The position numbers and the translations under genes are program-made. Of a stretch of DNA of 9,154 nucleotides, positions 1-5,948 are shown piece by piece. The notes below the pieces were generated by a model that did no database searches, was not told where the DNA came from, and worked only from the letters and a program-made list of their open reading frames with translations. The DNA lies in assembly GCA_937888775.1 (NCBI GenBank), contig CALAQT010000311.1, forward strand, positions 1 to 9,154, in the 5' to 3' direction. The DNA comes from an uncultured Actinomycetes bacterium. Lineage in GTDB: Bacteria > Actinomycetota > Thermoleophilia > Solirubrobacterales > Solirubrobacteraceae. Every line of letters begins with the position of its first letter. The first letter of the stretch is position 1.

Positions 1-51
1 CCCCGGACCAGTCGGCTAGTCCGCGCGGTCCCCGGAAGCCTCCCGCCGACC

Positions 52-129
52 CTACATGTGGAGGTGCTCAGAGATCTCAGAGGTGCGATAGCCCTCCACC
101 AGCAGCGCGAGCACCTCATGATCTCGGTT
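52..129 (-). pseudogene. Remnant of a LuxR-type helix-turn-helix domain
   Basis: On the minus strand a short reading frame gives RDHEVLALLVEGYRTSEISE followed by HLHM and then a TAG at 52-54. This matches the first two helices of the LuxR/GerE DNA-binding domain, whose usual pattern is R-E-x-E-V-L-x-L-L-x-x-G-x-x-x-x-E-I-A-x-x-L. The recognition helix and the following TVKxH segment are absent: after the stop, no frame continues the domain. Upstream (130-230) the same frame is not recognisable and runs into a stop at 229-231, so no receiver or ATPase part can be assigned. This looks like a decayed end of a LuxR-family regulator, not a working gene. The match is short, so confidence is moderate. 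Confidence 0.45.
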
Positions 130-424
130 GGTCGGCGCTGCTCGGCTCGCCGCCCACCCGTCGGACCTAGGCGCGGCAGCCGAACACGTGCCACGATCCG
201 TGGCTAGGTCGCCAGGCACGCGAGGGCATCACGGCCGCCAGGATCGCTTCAAATTCAGTGCCAACGACCTCGCCGACCTGGCTGAGTGCCTCGCGCCTGG
301 TTTCAGTTGACCAACTTGCGATGGTTGATCCCGTCGATGGTTACGCGGTAGGCTGGCCTGGGCCCACGCGCTTCGGTCTGCGTTCGTCGGCCCCAACCGC
401 CCTGCGTGTTACGAAAGGTTCCGG
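130..424. other. Gene-poor region upstream of the first permease
   Basis: No convincing gene is visible in this roughly 295-base stretch. A minus-strand frame of about 58 codons (167-340) contains an amphipathic-looking segment (LSQVGEVVGTEFEAILAAVM) but has no clear start and no family I recognise; it may belong to the same decayed gene as the LuxR-like remnant beside it. The part from about 305 to 424 is the presumed control region of the permease that starts at 425. A TTGATC (325-330) and a TAGGCT (349-354) are 18 bases apart and could be a weak -35/-10 pair, but this is not strong enough to call a promoter. Confidence 0.4.
309..330. promoter_or_regulatory. Imperfect inverted repeat, candidate operator before permease
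   Basis: GACCAAC (309-315) and GTTGATC (324-330) form a 7-base inverted repeat with one mismatch around an 8-base centre. It lies about 95 bases upstream of the permease start and overlaps TTGACC and TTGATC hexamers that could act as -35 elements. Dyads of this size are typical of GntR- or TetR-type repressor sites, but no such regulator is present in the window, and a 7-base repeat could arise by chance. Confidence 0.25.
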
Positions 425-1906
425 ATGAGCACGTCCTTGCCTTCCCTTCCGATCGGAGAATCAAAATCACCGCCGGTCGGTGAGGTGGGGCATCAGCACC
501 GGCTCCAGAAGGGCGCGCTGGGCCTCGTGGACATCTCGGCGGCCACGATGGCGAACGTCGCACCGGCGATGAGCTTCTACTTCGGCTTCGGCTTCCTTGC
601 CCTCACAGCGGGAGTCGCCTCGCCGCTGACGATCCTGCTGGCTGGTGTCGCGATCGCGTTCTTGGCCAATACTCTGGCCGAGTTCGCCAAGGTGACGCCG
701 TCGACCGGGGGCTTCATCACCTTCGTTGGCAAGACGTTTGGCCCGACGAGCGCGGTGACCACGGCGCTGCTCGCCGGCATGGGCTACATCATCGCCATGG
801 CATCGGTGATCGCCATCTCCGGCGGGTTCCTGCAGATCACACTTAACCACTACCTGCACGTGAGCATCCCGTGGGGCATCCTCACGGTGCTTCTAACCGC
901 CGGAGCGGTCGTGATCATGATCCGTGGGGTGGCGATCTCCACCAAGGTGGCCGGCGCCCTCTTCGGTTTCGAGCTGGTCGTGCTCGTCGTGGTCTCGGTG
1001 GCCTCGATCATCAGCAACGCCGGCCACCTGTCGCTGACGCCGTTTGAGCCGAGCCACATCACCAACGGCTTCAGCGGCCTGGCCGCGGGATTCCCGCTGG
1101 CGGTCTATCTGTTCATCGGCTGGGAGAACTCCGCGGCGCTCGCCGAGGAGACCGACGATCCGCGGCGCAACGTCCCGCGCGCCGTCTTCTTGTCGGTTGG
1201 AGTCATGGTCGTCAGCTATCTGCTGTTCGCCTACGCAACCGTCACCGGTTTCAAGTACAACGTCGCGACGCTCAGCAGCGCGCAGATCCCGTTCATCACG
1301 GTTGCGCACAGCTCGCTGGGCGGAGTCGCCGTGTTCGCGTACCTAGCGGGACTGACGTCTACGCTCGGCGCGCTGATCGCGGGCACGAACTCGCAGGCCC
1401 GGCTGGTGTTCAACTCAGGGCGCGAGGGATTGCTGCCGAGCTGGATCGGGCGCGTCGACCGCGTGCGGCGCACACCGACGAACGCCATCTTCACGTTCGT
1501 CGGGATCTCCTTGGCGATCATCGGCGGGTGGGCGCTCTACGACGTGCTGCGGGGCAGGACGAGCTTCCTGAGCCCGGTCAACTTCTTCGCTGAGTCATCG
1601 ACGATGGGCACGATCCTGGTTCTGCTCGTGTACCTCGCGGGCAACCTCGCGCTGCCGTTCTTCATCCGCCGCTACCGGCCCGAGATGTTCAACCCGATCC
1701 GCCACGGCCTGCTTCCCCTGCTTGGCGCCGCCCTGATCGTGGTTCCGCTTTACTACCTCTCCAAGCCGGGCCAGGCCGCGCCGTACAGCTGGTATCCCTA
1801 CGTGGCCCTGGCGATCCTGATCTTCTCGATCGGCTACGCGATCTTTCTCACGCGCCGTGATCCGAGCCTCGCCGATCGTGTCGGATCGATCGTGGCAGAC
1901 GAGTAG
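425..1906 (+). CDS. APC-superfamily amino acid permease
   Basis: A complete 493-residue integral membrane transporter, probably importing an amino acid or amine by proton- or exchange-coupled transport. About twelve hydrophobic segments run from residue 33 to 476, the usual count and length for the APC superfamily. The first segment carries the substrate-backbone-binding region (GLVDISAATMANVAP, residues 33-47). Segment 6 and the following loop carry the family signature FIGWENSAALAEETDDPRRN (230-249), comparable to the G-[FY]-E-x-x-x-x-x-A-E-E-x-x-x-P-x-R-x-x-P-R motif of APC proteins. The N-terminal 30 residues are a polar cytoplasmic tail. The ATG at 425 has a good ribosome site, GAAAGG at 413-418, spaced by 6 bases. 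It is convergent with the broken SIS gene and paralogous to the partial permease at the other end of the window. Substrate cannot be read from sequence. Confidence 0.95.
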   Translation: MSTSLPSLPIGESKSPPVGEVGHQHRLQKGALGLVDISAATMANVAPAMSFYFGFGFLALTAGVASPLTILLAGVAIAFLANTLAEFAKVTPSTGGFITFVGKTFGPTSAVTTALLAGMGYIIAMASVIAISGGFLQITLNHYLHVSIPWGILTVLLTAGAVVIMIRGVAISTKVAGALFGFELVVLVVVSVASIISNAGHLSLTPFEPSHITNGFSGLAAGFPLAVYLFIGWENSAALAEETDDPRRNVPRAVFLSVGVMVVSYLLFAYATVTGFKYNVATLSSAQIPFITVAHSSLGGVAVFAYLAGLTSTLGALIAGTNSQARLVFNSGREGLLPSWIGRVDRVRRTPTNAIFTFVGISLAIIGGWALYDVLRGRTSFLSPVNFFAESSTMGTILVLLVYLAGNLALPFFIRRYRPEMFNPIRHGLLPLLGAALIVVPLYYLSKPGQAAPYSWYPYVALAILIFSIGYAIFLTRRDPSLADRVGSIVADE

Positions 1907-1908
1907 CG

Positions 1909-1923
1909 GCCGGTGTGTCCGGC
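1909..1923 (+). terminator. Short stem-loop after the permease, weak terminator candidate
   Basis: GCCGG (1909-1913) and CCGGC (1919-1923) can pair around a TGTGT loop three bases after the permease stop codon. There is no T-run downstream, so as an intrinsic terminator it is weak. It lies in the 57-base gap between two convergent genes, where a terminator would be expected. Confidence 0.3.
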
Positions 1924-1963
1924 GCCCTGTCAGCACGCGCGAGCGTCGCATCCCAGTCATAGC

Positions 1964-2974
1964 TCAAACCCCCAGAGTCGCGCTCCTCCACGGCTCCTGT
2001 CCGAGATACGTCCGGTCTGGGCTGGCTCCTAATCGTGTTGCGGCCACCGAAACCAGACGCTGGACTGGCAGCACCGCCGCGAACGGACGCGCGAGCAACG
2101 CCACCGCCGCGAACGGCAGAGCGTCTCCCGGGCGATCACCGCCGCTGAACACGCATGCACCGATGCGTAGCAGCAGGGCCTCGAGTTCGTCGGTCCGACC
2201 GCCGTCCGGTCCGGCCGGTCGGATCAGTTAGCCGACGGTCGAGGCGGAGAAGACCGCCGGCGTTCCATGCAGCGCGAATTCGGTATGCATTCCCTCCGCC
2301 CAGCGGTAGGTGCCTTCCTTGATCTTGAGCGCCGCCTACCGCGCGGTCACCGCGTCCAACCCGGTTTCAGTGATGACGGCAGGATCGGATCCCGAGGAGA
2401 CAAGGGCCTCTTCAGCCGCCGCAGCGAGAGGCAGATCGAGCGTGCGTTGGAGCGCTTCGGGCGTCACGGCAAGTGCTTCCAGAAGCGGCGTGCCGCGCTA
2501 GCCGATCATCGCTGCCACCAGGCGAGCCAGGAGCGTCAGCGCAGTCAGGTAGGAGACTGTGTGGGTCCTGGCCTGTTCCTGCGGACAGGTTCGAAACACC
2601 ACGTCAGCTTCAGGAGTCGCAGGACCTTCGCCCGTGGCCACGATTGTGCGTGCACCCACAGCACGGGCGTGACCGAGCACTTCGTTGGGGCGGTGCTTCG
2701 TCCCACGGTGGCTAACCACGACCACTTGGTCGACGGGCTGCACGGTTTCGAGCAGCGCCAGGTCATGCGCGTCGATCGCCGCCGGTCGGATCGCTCCGCC
2801 GGTCAGCAGTCGCACCCATCCCGCGGCTGCGCGACAGGCGTGAAGCGAGGTGCCGATCCCGGTGAAGACGACCGGCCTCGCCGGGGCGAGCACGGGCACT
2901 TCGGGCCCGGTGAGCAGTGACGCCACCGCGTCCGGTTGGGAGGCTACGTGCCGGTCGAACATCTCGCCGCTCAA
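1964..2974 (-). pseudogene. SIS-domain sugar isomerase/deglycase-like gene with three in-frame stops
   Basis: Read in one frame this 336-codon gene has the full layout of double-SIS proteins (GlmS isomerase half, FrlB-like deglycases, AgaS type), which act on phosphorylated amino sugars or Amadori products. The first SIS domain has TGIGTSLHACRAA (residues 38-50), VVVSHRGTK (85-93) and ARTHTVSYLTALTLLARL (135-152). The second has ALKIKEGTYRWAEGMHTEFA then LHGTPAVF (about 215-242), and the C-terminus has PVQRLV and a typical G-x-x-P-D. The frame is interrupted by TAG at 2498-2500 (codon 159), TAG at 2336-2338 (codon 213) and TAA at 2228-2230 (codon 249), with no insertion or deletion needed. 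Codon 213 stands where relatives have Glu in AREAALK-type sequence, so GAG probably became TAG. The start is the TTG at 2974, backed by GGAAGG eight bases upstream. A truncated 158-residue first domain could still be made. It is 142 bases downstream of the nitrilase gene on the same strand. Confidence 0.85.
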
Positions 2975-2982
2975 GACGACGT

Positions 2983-2988
2983 CCTTCC
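2983..2988 (-). promoter_or_regulatory. Ribosome binding site that fixes the TTG start of the SIS gene
   Basis: On the minus strand GGAAGG lies exactly 8 bases before TTG (2972-2974). No ATG or GTG with similar support exists nearby; the ATG at 2960-2962 lacks a site at proper distance. This shows the SIS gene started at TTG, and that its translation initiation signal is intact even though the body is broken. Confidence 0.6.
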
Positions 2989-3116
2989 GGTCGCAGCAAC
3001 GGCTTCAGGCAGCCGATCGTCCAAGCGTACGAGTTTCGGCAGAAACGCCCGCTGCCGTGTCTCCAGATCCATCAGCAACCCAGCCTACGCTGCAGCCGGC
3101 AACTACGCGTCCCGGC

Positions 3117-3986
3117 CTAGCCTCGCCCCGAGTCAACGGGACCTCGGCGTGCTCGGTTGGCGCTGGGCAAACTGACGGTGATCGGGCCGTAGAGCTCGGG
3201 TCGCCGATCGCCGAGAGCGTCGCACAGGTTGGTCAGCTTCTTCGCTCGGGCTAGGGCAAGGTCGACCTCGATCGTCGCTGACGCCTTGTGCGCCTGGGTC
3301 GCGATAACCCAGCCCGATTCATCGATGATGGTCGTGCCGGCCGTCCACTCCTGTCCGCGTTCTGTTCCGGTCCGGTCGCAGCACGCAACGAACACGCGGT
3401 TCACGCGCGCAGCGGCCATGCCGATGATCACCTCGGGGGGCCGTTCGCCGGCCGGCCGTTCGACCAGCGGCCAGTTGGTGGGAACGGCTATGAGCTCGGC
3501 GCCTGCGAGCGCCAGCATGCGGGTCAGCTCGGGGAACTCCAAGTCGTAGCAGATCAGCACGCCGACTCGACCCTGCGATGTATCAAACACGGGCGGAGCC
3601 GCGGGTCCGGGTTCGAAGAACAACTTCTCCCGGTCCCACAGGTGAGTCTTGCGGTACACGCCCAGGACGCCCGAACCGTCCACGACGGCAGCGCTGTTGT
3701 ATAGCAGGCCGTCCTCCCCGCGCTCGCAGAACCCTCCGATGACCACGGCGGGTCCGCGTGCCGCCGCAGCGGCCCACTCCCGGAACAGGGCGTGATCGGG
3801 CCTGATGGCGACCGAGGCTGCCTCGTCGACCGACTCGAAGACATAACCCGAGGTCACGAGCTCTGGCAGCACGACGATGTCGGCACCCGCATGGACCGCC
3901 TGGGCGATCGCGCCGACTGACAGCTCCCGGTTGCTCTGCAGGTCCGCGATCGCCGGAGCGACTTGCTGACAGGTGATCCGGGTCAT
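3117..3986 (-). CDS. Nitrilase-superfamily carbon-nitrogen hydrolase
   Basis: A 289-residue cytoplasmic enzyme of the nitrilase/amidase superfamily, which hydrolyses non-peptide C-N bonds (amides, N-carbamoyl compounds) through a thioester on cysteine. The Glu-Lys-Cys triad is visible: E42 in VVLPELVTSGY, K113 in VYRKTHLWDREK and C146 in VLICYDLEFPE. E120 in the WDREK segment fits the second conserved glutamate. The full alpha-beta-beta-alpha fold is covered, including the C-terminal AAARVNRVFVACCDRTGTER (191-210). Length is typical. Within the superfamily the pattern is closest to aliphatic amidase / N-carbamoylputrescine-amidase-like branches, but the substrate is not determinable; a true nitrilase is less likely. 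The ATG at 3986 matches the usual start of the fold (MTRITCQQ), though no strong Shine-Dalgarno precedes it (TTAACGAACG then ATG). It is probably the first gene of a transcript continuing into the broken SIS gene. Confidence 0.92.
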   Translation of the reverse strand: MTRITCQQVAPAIADLQSNRELSVGAIAQAVHAGADIVVLPELVTSGYVFESVDEAASVAIRPDHALFREWAAAAARGPAVVIGGFCERGEDGLLYNSAAVVDGSGVLGVYRKTHLWDREKLFFEPGPAAPPVFDTSQGRVGVLICYDLEFPELTRMLALAGAELIAVPTNWPLVERPAGERPPEVIIGMAAARVNRVFVACCDRTGTERGQEWTAGTTIIDESGWVIATQAHKASATIEVDLALARAKKLTNLCDALGDRRPELYGPITVSLPSANRARRGPVDSGRG

Positions 3987-4256
3987 CGTTCGTTAAGCGA
4001 TCGTAAGGGAATCCAGGGGGGTGCGCGGGTGGCACAGTAGCGCGCGCTCGAAGCTGCATCGACCTCGGGACGTCTCGGCGCCCGCCGCGCCGTCGTCCAG
4101 CTGGAGGTCGCTCCGGAGCTCTCCGAAGCCGCCCTGAGACTTCGTGCCGGGCGTCCGCCATGGAACCTGTACCGCGATCACGCCAACGTGGGACCATCTC
4201 GGCTCGTGAGGCCTGCGGATCGATAGCACCGCGGGCCATGCGCGATCGATCGACGT
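3987..4256. other. Unassigned stretch upstream of the nitrilase gene
   Basis: I see no recognisable gene here. One minus-strand frame is open from 4229 to 3993 (78 codons, ending in TAA just before the nitrilase start), but it has no ribosome site and its product, rich in Arg, Gly and Ser, matches no family I know. It may be degraded coding sequence or leader DNA. TACGAT near 3996-4001 on the minus strand could be a -10 element giving a nearly leaderless nitrilase message, but no matching -35 is visible. Confidence 0.35.
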
Positions 4257-4472
4257 TCACGAGTACGGGAAGAAGTGGACTGCCTCAAATCGCCAGATCT
4301 CCTCGAGCCAACCGGGGACGAACTCCTCGAGTGCTCGCTCGAGTGGGGTGCCGGTGGCAGGGCTGGTGACCCACCACGACACGACGGCATCGGTGCCCGC
4401 CGGAGAGCTCGCATCGCGTGGGTCGATGTACATCGACGGCGACAGTGCCAACTGCGAGCGAGGAGTCCGCAT
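4257..4472 (-). CDS. Unidentified short coding fragment
   Basis: A 71-codon minus-strand frame with protein-like composition, including VVSWWV (residues 30-35), PLERALEEFVPGWLEEIWRF (44-63) and a terminal HFFPYS. In the part after the internal ATG at 4431-4433, roughly four of five codons end in G or C, as in the intact genes of this window, which suggests it is or was translated. I do not recognise the family; the Trp/Phe-rich C-terminus is reminiscent of the edge of a small enzyme domain, but no motif decides it. The first ATG (4470-4472) lies inside the loop of a strong hairpin and has no ribosome site; the internal ATG at 4431 also lacks one. It may be the 3' remnant of a longer gene. A TGA ends it, and the frame beyond shows no similarity to anything. 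Confidence 0.35.
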   Translation of the reverse strand: MRTPRSQLALSPSMYIDPRDASSPAGTDAVVSWWVTSPATGTPLERALEEFVPGWLEEIWRFEAVHFFPYS

Positions 4473-4490
4473 TCGGTGACTCCTCGCTCG
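4455..4490 (-). terminator. Perfect 13-bp hairpin downstream of the HAF-repeat gene
   Basis: CGAGCGAGGAGTC (4455-4467) is an exact inverted repeat of GACTCCTCGCTCG (4478-4490), with a 10-base loop CGCATTCGGT. It begins about 60 bases past the HAF-repeat stop codon on the minus strand. There is no U-tract in either direction, as is common for hairpin terminators in high-GC actinobacteria. It most likely ends the HAF transcript and insulates the nitrilase gene; a protein-binding dyad is the alternative. Confidence 0.6.
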
Positions 4491-4548
4491 TGGATGTGGC
4501 CGCCAGAACGGAGCTCGCGATCGCCGGCGACTGTGCGGTCGGGGCCCG

Positions 4549-5556
4549 TCAGCTTGGGTTTAGGATGACTGTTTGATTCTGGCCGGTGGTGGTGTCGTAG
4601 GCCTCGGCGACGATCTGGTCGTTGTCGTTGATCGCGGGCGCGTTGGTCAGATCGAAGCCGGACCCGGCTGGGATCAGGCTGTTGAGGTCTTGGAAGTGCC
4701 CGGCGGTGTAGATGAAGGCGTGGTTGAAGGTCGATCCGTCGCTGTTCTGGCCGTAGGTCTGGCCGACGATCGCGCCGGAGTCGTTGATCGCCTCGGCGAC
4801 GGTGTCGATGTTGTAGGCGCCGAGGTCGGTCATCTTCCCGTTGCTGTATCGGAACGCGCGCTCCTCGCTAGCGGCGTTGTCGCCGCTGCCCGCGACCTGG
4901 TTTGAGTTGTTGATGCCGCTGGCGGTCGTGAAGGTGCCGCCTTCGCCTGGGAGCAGGCCGAGGTCGGTCATCTTGCCGCCGATGTTCAGGAACGCATGCG
5001 GGCCGCCGTTTGAGACGCTCGCCTGGCCCGCGACCGCGCCGGAGTCGTTGATCGCGTACGCCTGGCTGCTTCCGCCGGTGACGAGCGAGCCGAGGCCGGT
5101 CATCTGCCCGTTTTGGTCGACGAATGCCTGGTAGTTACCGCTCGCGGTCGTGGAATATCCCGCTACTTCTCCGGAGCGGTTGATCGCGAATCCCACGGCA
5201 AAGTTCCCGCCCAGCGTGCCGAGGTCGGTCATCGTGCCGCTGCTGTCAAGGAACGGGTGCTCGGGATGGGTCACGCAATGCTTGACCCGCGGCGGGCAAC
5301 CGTGCGCCGGGACCGTGGTCGCCAAGTAGGACTCTCCGGTGATCTGCCCGCTGGCGTTGATGCCGGCGCCGACGCTCACGCCAAACCCGAGCGAGCCGAG
5401 ATCGGTGATCGTGTACTTCGTCGTGGCCGCCGCCGCGCCGGCCCCCGCAAGCCCAACCGAAGCGCAAGCGCCGAGCACAGCGCAGAACGTCCACCGCGAC
5501 CGGGGCCTGATCATTCCGCCCATCGGCAAGCCTCTGTGGTGTCTAACGGACCGCAT
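4549..5556 (-). CDS. Secreted HAF-repeat protein
   Basis: A 335-residue exported protein made almost entirely of HAF (probable extracellular) repeats. A basic N-terminus and hydrophobic stretch (WTFCAVLGACASVGLAGAGA, about residues 22-41) ending in an Ala-rich A-x-A site forms a signal peptide; no lipobox or anchor is seen. Six repeat units follow, each with a T-D-L-G strand and an A-I-N-x-S-G-x-(V/I)-x-G turn, for example KMTDLGAYNIDTVAEAINDS and DSGAIVGQT. The last unit (FQDLNSLIPAGSG) is the characteristic closing form. The repeats suggest a beta-propeller-like fold; the family function is unknown, often guessed as surface or matrix related. Two cysteines in repeat 1 (HGCPPRVKHC) could form a disulfide. 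The ATG at 5556 is preferred over the GTG at 5562, because GAGGAG lies 8 bases before the ATG but only 2 before the GTG. It is divergent from the lipoprotein gene. Confidence 0.9.
   Translation of the reverse strand: MRSVRHHRGLPMGGMIRPRSRWTFCAVLGACASVGLAGAGAAAATTKYTITDLGSLGFGVSVGAGINASGQITGESYLATTVPAHGCPPRVKHCVTHPEHPFLDSSGTMTDLGTLGGNFAVGFAINRSGEVAGYSTTASGNYQAFVDQNGQMTGLGSLVTGGSSQAYAINDSGAVAGQASVSNGGPHAFLNIGGKMTDLGLLPGEGGTFTTASGINNSNQVAGSGDNAASEERAFRYSNGKMTDLGAYNIDTVAEAINDSGAIVGQTYGQNSDGSTFNHAFIYTAGHFQDLNSLIPAGSGFDLTNAPAINDNDQIVAEAYDTTTGQNQTVILNPS
4819..5409 (-). repeat. DNA repeats encoding the TDLG strands of the HAF protein
   Basis: The plus-strand 15-mer GCCGAGGTCGGTCAT occurs at 4819-4833, 4957-4971 and 5218-5232, with one-to-three-base variants at 5089-5103 and 5395-5409. 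Each copy encodes the M-T-D-L-G core of a HAF unit on the minus strand. A second shared sequence, CGCCGGAGTCGTTGATCGC, is identical at 4773-4791 and 5037-5055 and encodes A-I-N-D-S-G-A. Such DNA identity between units points to internal duplication or gene conversion within the coding region. Confidence 0.8.
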
Positions 5557-5948
5557 GCTCACAGCTCCTCTACTCGATCCTCACGACAAACCCAATCACC
5601 AACCGGCGCCGCGCCCAGCAGAACTGGCGCACGAAAGCCAAGCACGCGCCGCGCGCAGGTCGCTCCGAAGTCAAGGACGCCGCCGCATCACGAATCCTTC
5701 CCGCGTTTTCGGCCCCCACCCGTCCCGTGCGCATGCTTCGACCAGGTAAGCCCGCCAGCGCGCTTGACGGATACCGGTTCGGCGTCATGCGCAACGTGCC
5801 AGGCAAGCACCATCGCGCTTGCACTTCCGCGGCGCCCTGCGCCACTGCTGATAGGGCCACGGGAAGGAATCGGCTGGCGCCGTCGTCCTCACCAGAAGGT
5901 GCGGGTCTAGCGAGATGCGCGCACATCATCAGACTGGAGACACGCCGT
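5557..5948. other. Divergent intergenic region between HAF protein and lipoprotein genes
   Basis: This 392-base spacer must hold the promoters of both flanking genes. The HAF gene's ribosome site GAGGAG is at 5565-5570 (minus strand). The lipoprotein's GGAG is at 5936-5939. A TTGACG at 5764-5769 (plus) is the only obvious -35-like hexamer, but no good -10 sits 16-18 bases after it. The plus-strand frame is open from 5727 into the lipoprotein gene, but that part is Arg/Pro/His-rich, precedes the signal peptide and is not likely to be translated. No RNA gene or repeat was seen. Confidence 0.5.
5565..5570 (-). promoter_or_regulatory. Ribosome binding site choosing the HAF protein start
   Basis: On the minus strand GAGGAG precedes the ATG at 5554-5556 by 8 bases. 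The GTG two codons upstream (5560-5562) would leave only 2 bases, too close for normal initiation, so the ATG is chosen. Confidence 0.6.

Noticed and set aside
1..51. Weak inverted repeats around GGAC/GTCC at the left edge
   Set aside because: Only 4-base arms, expected by chance at this GC content.
2267..2920. Long plus-strand open frame (217 codons)
   Set aside because: It lies antisense to the SIS gene, is Arg/His/Gly-rich and has no family match, while the minus strand shows clear SIS motifs.
2971..3072. 33-codon minus-strand frame whose TGA overlaps the SIS start codon (TTGA)
   Set aside because: The overlap looks like translational coupling, but there is no good ribosome site, third-position bias is weaker than in real genes here, and no family is recognised.
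3993..4472. Read-through of the TGA at 4257-4259 (selenocysteine or recoding) joining two minus-strand frames
   Set aside because: The part beyond the TGA has no recognisable homology and no reason to be translated with the first; a simple end of frame is enough.
5727..5948. N-terminal extension of the lipoprotein to 5727
   Set aside because: It would place 74 basic, low-complexity residues before the signal peptide; the ATG at 5949 has a proper ribosome site and directly starts the signal peptide.
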